Source of the DNA: JARBUG01 sp035628915
GTDB lineage: Bacteria > Bacillota > Sulfobacillia > Symbiobacteriales > Symbiobacteriaceae
NCBI GenBank assembly: GCA_035628915.1
Contig: DASPIW010000052.1
Span: 101,061 to 165,060, forward strand
Direction of reading: 5' to 3'
DNA: 64,000 bases
Shown here piece by piece: positions 42,172 to 51,654 of this stretch. Each line of letters begins with the position of its first letter. Within the stretch, counting starts at the first letter, position 1. The position numbers and the translations under genes were made by a program. The notes beneath the pieces were generated by a model that had not been told where the DNA came from, did no database searches, and worked only from the letters and a program-made list of their open reading frames with translations.

Positions 42172-42387
42172 GGTTCTCCCCCCAATTGACACCGTTTCAC
42201 AAACAAATGCGCAATACTGCCATAATTCGACATCAAAGGGACGAAATCCTCTTTCACGTTCAACACTTATGTTATGTATCTTTGGCGCGATGGCCGAGCC
42301 GCCGGGAAGGGGAAGACTGCGAATAAAGCGAACTGTACTGTTCCACTGCATGTCGTGCGCCCGAATGATCGAACTGAGGTGGTCCCA

Positions 42388-43638
42388 GTGCTCTTGCGCG
42401 ACCCTGTTCACGGTGATATTTTCCTGACGGAGACGGAGACGAGGGTGCTCGACACCCGGGAGATGCAGCGCCTCCGCAACATTAAGCAGCTGGGTGCGGC
42501 CCATTTGGTCTTTCCGGGCTGCGTCCATACCCGGTTCGATCACAGCCTGGGGGCCCTGGCCTGTGCACACCGGATGATGGAGAACCTGCGGCTCGTGGGC
42601 TTTCACATTGACCCCGCTGATGCGGCCCTGGTACGGCTGGCAATCCTGACCCACGACGTGACGCATATCCCATTCGGCCATACGTTTGAAGACGAGCGGC
42701 AGATTTTCCCGCGCCACGATGCGGGACCACGTCTCGATTTCTTTTACGGTCCTGGCTGCGAATTGGGTCGCGTTCTCTCCGAGTTGGGCGTGGCCGAAAC
42801 CGTGCGCGGGATCCTGACCGGGGCGCCCCCGGCCCCGTGGATGGGCCAGGTGGTCTCCAGCACGGTGGACGCCGACCTGCTTGACTATCTGCGACGGGAC
42901 TCTTTCTTCGCAGGACTCCGGCAGGACTACGACGACCGGATCTATTCGTACTTTATCCTGGAAGGCGGGCAGCTCCTGATCAACATGGTCAAGCATGGGC
43001 TGGACCGGCCCGATGCCCGCACCGAGATTCTTCACCTGCTTAGAATGCGGTACATGCTGACGGAGCGGATTTACCTGCACCACGCGAAGATCGCCGCGGG
43101 AGCGATGATCTCCAAGGCAGTGGAACTGCACGCCCAGCGCGGGCTGCGGGAGGATGCACTCTATGACCTGGGCGATCAGACGTTTGTCGACCTGCTCGCG
43201 CGCCTGCCAGGCCCCGCAGTCGTGGGGCAGTTGGTAGAGGGGCTCGCCACCCGCCGGCTCTTCAAACGGGCGTACGTCCTCTCGGAAGTCTCCCTGGGCG
43301 ACAGACTGCACGAGTTCATCACCCGGTACGCCGGTCAGTCGGCGGAGCGGGAGGCGGTAGAGAACGCGATTGCCGCCAAGGCCAGGCTGAAGCCGGGCCA
43401 GGTGATCTTCTACTGCCCGAAGGCCTCCTACTTCAAAGAAGTCCGGGTGCCTGTCAAGGTCCGGGCCGGCACGGGGCCGCTTTATAAGCTGGATACGAAC
43501 GCCGGTGAAGTTGGCGCCCTGGCCCGCCAATACGAATCCCTCTGGCGCGCCTATGTCTTCGCCCCGCCGGAGAAGGTAGATGCCGTACGCAGGGCGTGTG
43601 AGAGGTTTTTTGAGCTTCCCTCCGAGTTTGCGAATTGA
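42388..43638 (+). CDS. HD-domain phosphohydrolase (dGTPase/SAMHD1-like)
   Basis: A 416-residue metal-dependent phosphohydrolase. The start LLRDPVHGDIFLTETE and the motifs VHTRFDHSLGAL (first His) and ILTHDVTHIPFGHTFED (HD pair and further His) are those of the SAMHD1/YwfO branch, which hydrolyses dNTPs or related nucleotides. The GTG at 42388 has GAGGTGG five bases upstream. It is transcribed away from the GGDEF gene; the 216-bp gap holds no RNA element that I can name. Confidence 0.88.
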   Translation: MLLRDPVHGDIFLTETETRVLDTREMQRLRNIKQLGAAHLVFPGCVHTRFDHSLGALACAHRMMENLRLVGFHIDPADAALVRLAILTHDVTHIPFGHTFEDERQIFPRHDAGPRLDFFYGPGCELGRVLSELGVAETVRGILTGAPPAPWMGQVVSSTVDADLLDYLRRDSFFAGLRQDYDDRIYSYFILEGGQLLINMVKHGLDRPDARTEILHLLRMRYMLTERIYLHHAKIAAGAMISKAVELHAQRGLREDALYDLGDQTFVDLLARLPGPAVVGQLVEGLATRRLFKRAYVLSEVSLGDRLHEFITRYAGQSAEREAVENAIAAKARLKPGQVIFYCPKASYFKEVRVPVKVRAGTGPLYKLDTNAGEVGALARQYESLWRAYVFAPPEKVDAVRRACERFFELPSEFAN

Positions 43639-43654
43639 GAGGGAGTGGGAGTTT

Positions 43655-43732
43655 TCAACACAGATTACACAGATTATAAAGATTATATGATTCGATCAAA
43701 TCGCTATCTGTGTCTAAATCTGTGTAATCCGA
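43655..43732. repeat. ACACAGATT-type inverted repeat
   Basis: The left arm contains two direct ACACAGATT copies (AACACAGATTACACAGATT) and the right arm the complements (CTGTGTCTAAATCTGTGT), with an AT-rich loop. The base composition is far below that of the genes around it. No ORF is present. Confidence 0.7.
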
Positions 43733-43744
43733 GTGAAATGTATG

Positions 43745-43783
43745 AAGGGCCAGGCGCGTTCAGCGTTGAACGTACCTGGCCCT
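43745..43783 (-). terminator. Terminator of the two-component operon
   Basis: AGGGCCAGG-CGTTCA and TGAACG-CCTGGCCCT arms form a long hairpin about 20 bases beyond the histidine-kinase stop codon; on the minus strand it is followed by TTCATACATTT. It could also act on the HD gene. Confidence 0.7.
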
Positions 43784-43802
43784 GATGTGTTAAGACAAGG
43801 CT

Positions 43803-44897
43803 CTACTCCAACTTAACCGACGCATCCAGCGGAAGGTCGAACCAGACCATGGTCCAGCCGGCCTTCGACTGGGCCCCGATCCGGCCGCCGTGGGCCTCCA
43901 CCAGCTCCTTGGAGATCGCCAGACCGATGCCCACGCCGGTCTTGACGCCCTGGCGGGCGCGTTCGCTCCGGTAGAACCGCTTGAATATGAACGGCAGATC
44001 TTCCTCCGCAATTCCGGGCCCCGAGTTCAGGCACGAAAACCGGTAGATTGAGTCGGCCACCGAGCTCTGCACCCGAATGGTCCCACCCTCCTCCGTGTAC
44101 TGAACCGCGTTGCGCAGGATATTGCGCATCACCTGAGCGATGGAGTCCGCATGAACCGGCACCAGTACCCGCCGGGCGTCGGGGTCGTGATGCAGCTTGA
44201 TGCCGCGGGCGTCAGCGCCGGCCCGGATCACGCGGACCAGTTGATCCGCCAGATTGTCCAGGTCCGCCGGCGTGCGCTCGAAGTTCTGCTGGCGCATCGC
44301 ATCGGCCCGGGCGAGCTGATGGAGCGCATCGACCAGCCGGACCAGGCGCATCACTTCTTCATGGACGGACGCGAGCGCCTCCTGATTGGCCTCGATTACG
44401 CCGTCGCGCAGGGCCTCCAGGTAGCCCTGCAGGTTAGTCAGGGGCGTGCGGATCTCATGAGCCAGGTTGGAGACCAGTTCCCGCCGGAGCCGGTCGGTCC
44501 GCTCCAGCGACTCGGCCAGAGCGTTGACGTTGGCCGCCAGGTCGGTGTAGTCGTGCACGCTGGAGGCGGAAACGTCGGCGCGTGTGCCGAAGTTGCCGGC
44601 GGCCATCTCCCGGGTGAGGCGGATCACCGCCCGGTAGGGCTCGAGCGTACGCCGCAGGAAGACCTGCGTGATGATGGTTGCGAACACCATGGCTACGACC
44701 GCACCGGTGACGATGTACCAGCCCGTGAAAGACTCGTCGAAAAGCCCGCCGGAACCTGGCACCAGGGCAGACAGCCGGTGCCTGACAACCGAGCGCAGCA
44801 AGTAGGCGGCGCCCACAAAGACAAGGCTGGTGGGAATCACGGTCTGGAGCCAGATTCGCCAGTACGAATCGCCCACAATCCGCTTTAGCCCGACCAT
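43803..44897 (-). CDS. Sensor histidine kinase
   Basis: A 364-residue membrane kinase with two transmembrane helices (about 16-35 and 59-80) enclosing a short outside loop, a HAMP domain, the phospho-acceptor motif NLAHEIRTPLTN with His147, and an ATPase domain with LRNAVQYTEEG, GPGIAEEDLPFIFKRFYR and GVGIGLAISKELVEAHGG boxes. The external sensor is only about 25 residues, so it may sense the membrane itself. It overlaps the response regulator gene by 13 bases. Confidence 0.93.
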   Translation of the reverse strand: MVGLKRIVGDSYWRIWLQTVIPTSLVFVGAAYLLRSVVRHRLSALVPGSGGLFDESFTGWYIVTGAVVAMVFATIITQVFLRRTLEPYRAVIRLTREMAAGNFGTRADVSASSVHDYTDLAANVNALAESLERTDRLRRELVSNLAHEIRTPLTNLQGYLEALRDGVIEANQEALASVHEEVMRLVRLVDALHQLARADAMRQQNFERTPADLDNLADQLVRVIRAGADARGIKLHHDPDARRVLVPVHADSIAQVMRNILRNAVQYTEEGGTIRVQSSVADSIYRFSCLNSGPGIAEEDLPFIFKRFYRSERARQGVKTGVGIGLAISKELVEAHGGRIGAQSKAGWTMVWFDLPLDASVKLE

Positions 44898-45598
44898 TCT
44901 TCGCTCCCCGCCTCGCGGAACTTATAGCCCACGCCCCGCACGGTCAAAATCCGTTCCGGACGGGCGGGGTCAGCCTCCACTTTCTGGCGTAGCTTGCCAA
45001 TATGAACGTCGATCGTCCGGTCAACTACGTACATTTCGTCGTAGGAGTAGACCTGGGCCAGGAGCTGTTCCCGGCCGAAGACACGGCCGGGGAACTCCAT
45101 CAGGGCGACGAGCAGCTTGAATTCGAACGCGGTCAGGTAGACCTCGCTGCCGTCGACCCGCACACGGTGACGGTCGAGATCTACCTCCACGCCATGCAGC
45201 GCAATCTTGGGGCGCCGCTCGATCAGCAGGCCGGTCCGCCGCAGGATGGCCTTCACGCGCGCGACCAGCTCCCGGGGGCTGAACGGCTTTGTCATGTAGT
45301 CGTCGGCACCCAGGGCCAGGCCCGCGAGCTTATCTTCCTCTTCCACCTTCGCGGTCAGCATCAGGACCGGGGTGTCGCTGCGCTCCCGGAGTCGGCGGCA
45401 GACTTCCATGCCCGACACTTTGGGTAGCATCAAATCCAGCACGATCAGACAGGGCCGCTGTTTCCCGATCAGGTCCAGTGCGGTGGGGCCGTCTGAGGCG
45501 GCTACGGTCTTGAAGCCTTCACGTTCGAGGTAGAGGCAGATCAGGGAGACGATCTTCGGATCGTCATCTACTACGAGAATGGGTGCGTCGTGAAGCAT
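44885..45598 (-). CDS. OmpR/PhoB-family response regulator
   Basis: A 237-residue transcription regulator: receiver domain with acidic pair VVDDDPK, phospho-acceptor Asp55 (VLDLMLPKVSG), Thr/Lys switch residues (MLTAKVEE, YMTKPFSP), and a C-terminal winged helix (RVFGREQLLAQVYSYDEMYVVDRTIDVHIGKLRQK). It pairs with the overlapping kinase. Targets are unknown; it has no obvious operator in the neighbourhood. Confidence 0.94.
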   Translation of the reverse strand: MLHDAPILVVDDDPKIVSLICLYLEREGFKTVAASDGPTALDLIGKQRPCLIVLDLMLPKVSGMEVCRRLRERSDTPVLMLTAKVEEEDKLAGLALGADDYMTKPFSPRELVARVKAILRRTGLLIERRPKIALHGVEVDLDRHRVRVDGSEVYLTAFEFKLLVALMEFPGRVFGREQLLAQVYSYDEMYVVDRTIDVHIGKLRQKVEADPARPERILTVRGVGYKFREAGSEEWSG

Positions 45599-45672
45599 GG
45601 GCCTCCTCCTCTGCGGAGCTGAGCCTTCAGATCTTCACGGGATAATTACGGAGCGCAGTCCCAATTCTCCTT

Positions 45673-48066
45673 CTACTCGCTCAATCGGGCCACGGTAACG
45701 CCGTCGCCGCCCTCACCCATGCCGCCCAGCCGGAACGAACCGACCCGGCTGTCGCCCTTGAGGAAGTCGGTGACGGCCTTGCGCAGGGCGCCCGTCCCCT
45801 TGCCGTGGATGATCCGGACGAACGGGGCGCCGGCCAGCACGGCGTCATCCAAATACTTGTCGACCTTGTCGAGCGCCTCGTCGACCATCAAACCGCGCAG
45901 GTCCACTTCCGTAGATAGTTCCTGGGCCTTGGTTACGCCGGCGCCTTTCCCCTGCGTCCGTCCGGCCGATGCCGGTTTGGCTGCCTGCTGCGCCTTGGCG
46001 GCGTTTGGGTCTTCCGCCCGCTCCAGGTCGGTGAGCGGCACATTGACTTTCAAAATCCCGGCCTGCACCTGCACGTTCCCCTGGCCGTCGGGCGGGGTCA
46101 GGACATAGCCGACCTGATCCATGGGCAGAATCAGCACGGCGTCGCCGGGCTTGAGGCCGCGGGGCGGCTCGCCGCCTTGCCGGGCCTTGCGGGCCGGGCG
46201 GTTCTCTTCCAGGCCGGCGCGGGCGCTTACAAGGCGCTGGCGGGCGCCCTGAATCGCCTGGTTGCGCTCGGCCTCTCGCTGCTGCTTGACCGCCGCCTTG
46301 AGCTCCTCAATAACGGCTTCGGCCTCGCGCCGGGCCTGGGCCAGCATGTTCTGCGCCTGGACGCGGGCTTTCTCGACCACATCGTGCGCCTTCTCCTGGG
46401 CGCCGGCGAACCGCCGCTCGTACTCCGCCTTCATCTGCTGGGCTTCATAGCGCAGCTTGGCCGCATCAAGCCGCTCTTTTTCCAGCCCCGCCCGGGTGGC
46501 GTGAATGCCGGCGATCAGGTCTTCGACTTTCTCCTGGTCGCGGGTGAGGAACTGGCGGGCCCGGTCGACGAGCAGGGACGGGAGCCCCAGCCGCCGGGAG
46601 ATCTCAAAGGCGTTGGAAGAGCCGGGAACGCCGATCAGCAGCCGATAGGTCGGCCGGAGCGTCTCCACGTCGAACTCGACGGAGGCGTTCTCTACCCGGG
46701 CCCGGGTGTATGCGAAGGTCTTCAGTTCGCTGTAGTGCGTGGTCGCCACGGTCATGGCGCCCCGGGCTGCCAGGTGCTCCAGAATCGACATGGCGAGGGC
46801 GGCGCCTTCATTAGGGTCGGTGCCGGCGCCCAACTCGTCCACCAGGACCAGCGCCGGCCCCTCGATATTCCCGATGATGCGGACAATATTGGTCATGTGG
46901 CTGGAGAACGTGGAGAGGCTCTGCTCGATCGACTGCTCGTCGCCGACGTCGACGAAGACCTGCTCGAAGATGCCGACCCGGGTTCCCCATCCCGCGGGCA
47001 GGTGCAGGCCGGACTGGGCCATCAAGACAAAGAGGCCCATGGTCTTGAGGCTGACGGTCTTGCCGCCGGTGTTGGGGCCGGTGATCACCAGCGTGTCGAA
47101 GTTGATGCCAATGTTGATGTCCACCGGCACCACGTTCCCCTTGAGCAGCGGGTGGCGGCCCTTGCGGATCTCCAGCATCGGCTTGCGTTCCAGTTCGGGA
47201 GCGACGCAGTCCAGGTCGAGGGAGAGTTTGCCTTTGGCGGAAGCGAAATCGATCTGGGCAAAGGCCTGCAGCGAACTCACCATGCTGTCAGCGTCGTTTG
47301 CCACGAGCACGGTGAGGCGGGTGAGGATGCGGTTGATCTCATCCCGTTCCTTGAGGGTCAACTCCTTGAGCTCGTTGTTCATTTCGACGACGGCCATGGG
47401 CTCGATGAAGAGCGTGGAGCCGCTGCCCGACTGGTCGTGCACGATGCCGGGGACCTGCGTCCGGTATTCGATCTTAACGGGAATTACATACCGGTCATCG
47501 CGGATGGTCACAATAGGTTCCTGCAGATACTTGGCGCCGGCGCCCCGCACGTAGCTGTCCATGCGCTCCTTGATGCGCCCCTGTATCGTGCGCTGGGCGC
47601 GCCGGATCTCGCTCAGGGCCGGGCTGGCGTGGTCGGAGACTTCGCCGTGTTCGGTGATGGAGCGGCGAATCTCCGCCTCCAGGGCGCTGAACGCGCCGAT
47701 CATGTTTGCGATGGCCGCCAGAATCGGCGCCCGGTCGGCATTCTCCTGCAAATACTTGCGCAGGCGCCGGCCGCTGGCCGCAGTATCGGCGATGTCGAGC
47801 AGATCATGCGGGTCGAGCATGCCGCCCCGCGTGGCCCGCTGGACGGCGGCCCGCAGGTCGTGGATGCCTCCGAGGGGAATCGAGCCGCCGGCCATATAGA
47901 GTTGCCGGGCTTCGGAAGTCTCGTCCAGGCGGTGTTTTACTTCCAGATATTCGAGCGACGGCGCCAGGTCCTCGGCAATCTCCTTGCCGAGCACCGTCGC
48001 ACACCGCTCTGTTAACTTTTCCCTTATCTTTGCGAACTCAAGCGTTCGCAGCGTACGTTCGTCCAT
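45673..48066 (-). CDS. mutS2: Endonuclease MutS2
   Basis: A 797-residue MutS homologue without the mismatch-recognition domain. ATPase core with Walker A GPNTGGKTVSLKT, Walker B LVLVDELGAGTDPNEG and THYSELKTFA, a long coiled coil (AGLEKERLDAAKLRYEAQQ onward), and a C-terminal Smr nuclease domain (VDLRGLMVDEALDKVD and IIHGKGTGALR). MutS2 suppresses recombination and splits collided ribosomes in Bacillus. The ATG at 48066 has AAAGGAG five bases upstream. Confidence 0.95.
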   Translation of the reverse strand: MDERTLRTLEFAKIREKLTERCATVLGKEIAEDLAPSLEYLEVKHRLDETSEARQLYMAGGSIPLGGIHDLRAAVQRATRGGMLDPHDLLDIADTAASGRRLRKYLQENADRAPILAAIANMIGAFSALEAEIRRSITEHGEVSDHASPALSEIRRAQRTIQGRIKERMDSYVRGAGAKYLQEPIVTIRDDRYVIPVKIEYRTQVPGIVHDQSGSGSTLFIEPMAVVEMNNELKELTLKERDEINRILTRLTVLVANDADSMVSSLQAFAQIDFASAKGKLSLDLDCVAPELERKPMLEIRKGRHPLLKGNVVPVDINIGINFDTLVITGPNTGGKTVSLKTMGLFVLMAQSGLHLPAGWGTRVGIFEQVFVDVGDEQSIEQSLSTFSSHMTNIVRIIGNIEGPALVLVDELGAGTDPNEGAALAMSILEHLAARGAMTVATTHYSELKTFAYTRARVENASVEFDVETLRPTYRLLIGVPGSSNAFEISRRLGLPSLLVDRARQFLTRDQEKVEDLIAGIHATRAGLEKERLDAAKLRYEAQQMKAEYERRFAGAQEKAHDVVEKARVQAQNMLAQARREAEAVIEELKAAVKQQREAERNQAIQGARQRLVSARAGLEENRPARKARQGGEPPRGLKPGDAVLILPMDQVGYVLTPPDGQGNVQVQAGILKVNVPLTDLERAEDPNAAKAQQAAKPASAGRTQGKGAGVTKAQELSTEVDLRGLMVDEALDKVDKYLDDAVLAGAPFVRIIHGKGTGALRKAVTDFLKGDSRVGSFRLGGMGEGGDGVTVARLSE

Positions 48067-48160
48067 GGTTGCTCCTTTCGCAAATAGAAGGGTGAGCCGC
48101 CCCACGGGTTCTACAGACGTGATCCCACCCAAAAATGTTCCGGGGAGGTCTGAATCGTCA

Positions 48161-48433
48161 ATGTGGCACTGGCAGGCTCCGGTCGCAGCACTCGTGGCGG
48201 CGGCGGTCTTCGCGCAGCCGACGCCGGCCCAGCAGGCAGGCATGATGGAGGCCGTGCGGCAGATGCTCCAGCAGGCCCACGTGCCGAAACAGGATATGCC
48301 GAGCAAGATCATCAGCGTGGAGCCGCTGGGAGGCGAACGCTATAAAGTCCATATGCAGATGGTTCAGGGCGAGGGCTGGTTTGAACTGAAGTGGACGGGG
48401 ACCCGCTGGGAGGCGTCCGGCCTCAATCGGTAA
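48161..48433 (+). CDS. Small secreted protein, 90 aa
   Basis: Signal peptide (WQAPVAALVAAAVFAQPTPA) followed by a 65-residue domain with KIISVEPLGGERYKVHMQM and EGWFELKWTGTRWEASG, which could be a small beta fold. Family unknown. GGGGAGG lies about twelve bases before the ATG. It converges on the next gene and their ends overlap by 11 bases. Confidence 0.65.
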   Translation: MWHWQAPVAALVAAAVFAQPTPAQQAGMMEAVRQMLQQAHVPKQDMPSKIISVEPLGGERYKVHMQMVQGEGWFELKWTGTRWEASGLNR

Positions 48434-49349
48434 GGGCAGCCATGATGGCGGGTGTGATATCGGTCAGGCTCCGGACGCGGGCGGCAAAGGCCTCTGCGCC
48501 GGGGCCTTTGGCGATGACGGGCACGTCGTTCATCGTGTGCGTCTTGACCGACAGGTCTTCGATGTTGCCGTGGTCGCTGGTGATGACCAGGAGCAGGTCC
48601 GGCGGGGCGCCCGCGATGAGGCCCTCCAGGAATGCATCGACGCGCTCCAGGACGGCGATTGCCTCATCCATGGCCTGATGGTGGCCGGCCTTGTCCGTCA
48701 GGAAGTGCTCGTAGAGCGTGAAGTCGTGCTCGGCGGCAACAGCCGCAGCCCGGCGCCCCGCCTCGGCGGGAGCGACCGGCTCAAGGTCGTGGCCCAACTC
48801 CCGCAATACGCTGTGGTCGATATCGAAGCCGACGGCGGCGCCCTGCCGCAGCTGATCATGGCTGCGGAAACAGTGCAGCCCGGCCGCCAGGGTCGCGAGG
48901 GTCGAGGCCGAGGGGCTGTACCGCTTGTCCTGCGGAGCCGGCTGGCCCGCCGTCACCCATTCAAAGAACCGGGGGCTGAAGGCGTTGAGAAATGTGGCCT
49001 GTTTTCCCCGTTCGACAACCCGGCGGAAGAGCGAATGCTCGGCCAGAATCGCCTTCAGGCTGGGGGTCGGATAGGCATGCAGGTGCCGCCCGATGGCCCG
49101 GGCGGCATTGACGCCGGTAAAGATGGTCGTCTGCCCCGTCGCGCTCTGAGGCAGCCCTTCGATCTCCAGCCGTGCATCGGCGGGGACTGCGGCCACGCCG
49201 GGGGCGGTGAACGGCAGTGCTTCCCGCGTCAGCGGCCGGCCCCCCAGGAGCGCCTGCAGGGCCGGCATTCGGGCGGTCATAAAGGGGTTGCGCGCCGGGT
49301 CCGGCTCGCCGAGGCCAAATCCATCGATGAAAAAAAGAAAGAGCCGCAC
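48423..49349 (-). CDS. Alkaline-phosphatase-superfamily metalloenzyme (phosphoglyceromutase/phosphopentomutase-like)
   Basis: A 308-residue two-metal enzyme: N-terminal metal Asp in FFIDGFGLGE, candidate nucleophile Thr in SATGQTTIFTG, C-terminal metal motif ITSDHGNIED and HTMNDVPVIAKG. Overall it resembles cofactor-independent phosphoglyceromutases but lacks their inserted transferase domain and is shorter. The GTG at 49349 has GGAGG six bases upstream and shares one base with the stop of the preceding membrane-protein gene. Substrate unknown. Confidence 0.85.
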   Translation of the reverse strand: MRLFLFFIDGFGLGEPDPARNPFMTARMPALQALLGGRPLTREALPFTAPGVAAVPADARLEIEGLPQSATGQTTIFTGVNAARAIGRHLHAYPTPSLKAILAEHSLFRRVVERGKQATFLNAFSPRFFEWVTAGQPAPQDKRYSPSASTLATLAAGLHCFRSHDQLRQGAAVGFDIDHSVLRELGHDLEPVAPAEAGRRAAAVAAEHDFTLYEHFLTDKAGHHQAMDEAIAVLERVDAFLEGLIAGAPPDLLLVITSDHGNIEDLSVKTHTMNDVPVIAKGPGAEAFAARVRSLTDITPAIMAALTD

Positions 49350-49969
49350 TAGTGACCTCCCGAAGGGTTGGTTTGGGAATGGATCAGGTCCTCAAGCTCC
49401 TGGCGCATGCGGGCGCTGTGGGCTGACACGATCTCCTCAATCGCCTTCTTCAGGTCTATCGGGGTGGCGGCATCCACATCGTGGCGGCGAATGACGCTGA
49501 CGCCGCCGGCGTGCTCGATCCAGGCCTCCCGGACATCTTTGATGTTGGTCACTTCTTTGTGGCGGAGGGCGGTCAGCAGGTCGTCCATGCTGACCCGTTC
49601 CTTGAGCAGATTCTTCCTCAGCACTTTTCCGTCCTTCACGAGGAGCGTCGGCACGCCTTCGGTCAGCCGCTCGAAGAACTTGGAGTGGAAAGCGATGTAG
49701 GTCGTGAGCACGTGGAGCCCCCCGATCAGGATGACCGGGAGCATGCCGTGGAGCATGTCGACCCGCAGGTCGCTGACAGGAATGGCGGCCACTTCGCCGA
49801 TGATGATCACCATCGCGAGGTCAAAGGGCGCCAGATTGGCGATGGAGCGTTTGCCCGTCCACCGGACCACCGTGAGAACGAGAATAAACGTAATCACCGT
49901 GCGAAAGACGAGGGTGGGGCCGTGCCTGATCAGTTCATGGGTCAGGTTCTCGAAAAGCAGCTGTGCCAA
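49349..49969 (-). CDS. DUF421 (YetF-like) membrane protein
   Basis: 206 residues with three N-terminal membrane helices (VFRTVITFILVLTVVRW, FDLAMVIIIGEVAAIPV, MLPVILIGGLHVLTTYIAF) and the conserved cytoplasmic part GVPTLLVKDGKVLRKNL ... MDDLLTALRHKEV. YetF proteins are spore/membrane proteins of uncertain role. TTG start with AGGAG twelve bases upstream. It lies three bases after polX and one base before the metalloenzyme gene, so the three form an operon. Confidence 0.88.
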   Translation of the reverse strand: MAQLLFENLTHELIRHGPTLVFRTVITFILVLTVVRWTGKRSIANLAPFDLAMVIIIGEVAAIPVSDLRVDMLHGMLPVILIGGLHVLTTYIAFHSKFFERLTEGVPTLLVKDGKVLRKNLLKERVSMDDLLTALRHKEVTNIKDVREAWIEHAGGVSVIRRHDVDAATPIDLKKAIEEIVSAHSARMRQELEDLIHSQTNPSGGH

Positions 49970-49972
49970 CGG

Positions 49973-51634
49973 TTATCGCTTCTCCTTAGCCAGCCACGCC
50001 AGCAGGTCCGGCAAGGCGAGGGTGTTGATGACGTCCCCCGGCTCCAGCCAGGCCCGGCGCGCTTGTCCGACGCCATGTTCCAGCAGCTGCAGCTCCAGCG
50101 TGGAGTGGGCGTCGGTGTTGATGACCAGCTTGACTCCCATCTGCCGGGCCTGGCGGGCGTGCCGGTCGGAGAGATCCAACCGGGCAGGACTTGCGGATAT
50201 CTCCAGGGCGGTGCCCGTCTCGGCGCAGGCCGCGATAATCCGATCCATATCCAGGGGGTAGGGATCACGCCGGCCCAGCACCCGGCCCGTCGGGTGCCCG
50301 ACGATGTCGACGTGGGGGTTGCGGATGGCCCGCAGCAGCCGCTCCGTCTGCGTTTGCGCATCCAGGTGCATGTGGCTGTGGATGGAGGCGACTACCACGT
50401 CCAGCTCGGCCAGCACGTCGTCCGGAAAGTCAAGCGTACCATCTCTTAGAATGTCCACTTCGGTGCCCCGTAGCAGGCGGAAATCGCACCAGGCTCGATT
50501 GAGCCGCCGGATTTCGGCGCCCTGGAGGGCCAGCCGCTCGGGCGTGAGCCCGCCCGCGATGGCCAGGGAGCGGGAGTGGTCGCAGACGGCCAGGTACTGG
50601 TGGCCGAGGGCTCTGGCCGCTTCGGCCATCTCCGGCAGCGTCGCCGTGCCGTCGGAGGCGCGGGTGTGGCTGTGGAGGTCGCCCGTCAAATCCTTTACGG
50701 TGATGAGGTGCGGCAGCCGGCTCGCGCGGGCGGCCTCAATCTCGCCGAGGCCTTCCCGCAGTTCCGGTTCGATGAACGGCAAGCCTTTTGCTTTGTAGAT
50801 CTCGTGTTCGGATAGTGCGTCGTCGATGTGGCCCAGGGCTGCGACATGCGCTTCTGAGCCGGTCATGGTCAGCAGTGTACGGGCAAACCGGGCGGGCGGC
50901 ACGACGATGACGTCCATCTGCCGGCCCAGGGTGGTGGTCATGGTGATGCGGTCTTCCGTGGCCTGTAGGATCCGGTCTGCGACCGGGATGGTGTGCAGGT
51001 GGTCAATGACGGCCGCCGGGTCATCGGAGGCGACCACGATGTCAATGTCGGCGACGGTCTCCTGCCGGCGGCGGATGGAGCCCGCCACTTCGGCTCGCCC
51101 AACGGCCGGGTGACGGAGCAGGTATTCGGCGAGGGCGCCGGCCACGGGGCGGACGGCGCCCAGGGGCACCCGCTCGCCCCGCCGCCGGAATTTGGCCAGG
51201 GCTTCGAGCAGGGTGGCCTCCTTGCGGGCGCCCCACCCGGGCAGGTCCCGGAGCCGGCCCTGGCGGGCCGCCAACTCCAGCGCGTCCAGGTTGTCGATGC
51301 CCAGGCGGGTGAAGAGGAGTTCAGCAGTCTTCGCACCCAGCCCGGGTACCTGGGTGAGGTCCCGGACGCCGGGGGGAATGGCCCGGCGCAGCTCTTCGAG
51401 CTGTTCGATCTCCCCGGTGCTCAGCAGTTCCTGAATCTTCGCGGCAATCGCCTTGCCGATGCCCGGCACCGCCTGCAGCCGGTTCTGCGCAGCCAGGTCC
51501 GCAATGTTGTCCGAGAGCAGTTCTACGCCCTCGCCGGCCTTGCGGTAGGCGCGGACCTTAAAGGAGTCCTCCCCCTTCAGTTCAAGCAGGTCGGCGATTT
51601 CGTACAGCGCCTGCGCCACATCACGGTTGTTCAT
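49973..51634 (-). CDS. polX: DNA polymerase/3'-5' exonuclease PolX
   Basis: A 553-residue family X repair polymerase. Helix-hairpin-helix segments (VPGIGKAIAAKI, VPGLGAKTAEL), a polymerase active site with GSIRRRQETVADIDIVV (two metal-binding Asp) and a later Asp, then a C-terminal PHP domain with DLHSHTRASDG, ASIHSHMH and NTDAHS that supplies 3'-5' exonuclease and AP-endonuclease activity. ATG at 51634 with GGAG nine bases upstream. Acts in gap filling and base excision repair; in spore-formers it may help repair during germination. Confidence 0.95.
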   Translation of the reverse strand: MNNRDVAQALYEIADLLELKGEDSFKVRAYRKAGEGVELLSDNIADLAAQNRLQAVPGIGKAIAAKIQELLSTGEIEQLEELRRAIPPGVRDLTQVPGLGAKTAELLFTRLGIDNLDALELAARQGRLRDLPGWGARKEATLLEALAKFRRRGERVPLGAVRPVAGALAEYLLRHPAVGRAEVAGSIRRRQETVADIDIVVASDDPAAVIDHLHTIPVADRILQATEDRITMTTTLGRQMDVIVVPPARFARTLLTMTGSEAHVAALGHIDDALSEHEIYKAKGLPFIEPELREGLGEIEAARASRLPHLITVKDLTGDLHSHTRASDGTATLPEMAEAARALGHQYLAVCDHSRSLAIAGGLTPERLALQGAEIRRLNRAWCDFRLLRGTEVDILRDGTLDFPDDVLAELDVVVASIHSHMHLDAQTQTERLLRAIRNPHVDIVGHPTGRVLGRRDPYPLDMDRIIAACAETGTALEISASPARLDLSDRHARQARQMGVKLVINTDAHSTLELQLLEHGVGQARRAWLEPGDVINTLALPDLLAWLAKEKR

Positions 51635-51654
51635 GTGCAATCACTCCATCAGTA

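Noticed and set aside
42196..42211. Third CRP/FNR site near the GGDEF promoter
   Set aside because: Only the TTCACA half matches; the other half (TTGAC) departs from the TGTGA consensus.
42190..42387. Riboswitch (for example cyclic-di-GMP) between GGDEF and HD genes
   Set aside because: The GC-rich segment around 42280-42330 does not contain the conserved cores of the c-di-GMP-I, c-di-GMP-II or c-di-AMP aptamers that I know.
42172..43530. Minus-strand extension of the diguanylate cyclase frame
   Set aside because: It is antisense to the well-supported HD phosphohydrolase gene and has no domain similarity; the GTG at 42171 has a good ribosome binding site.
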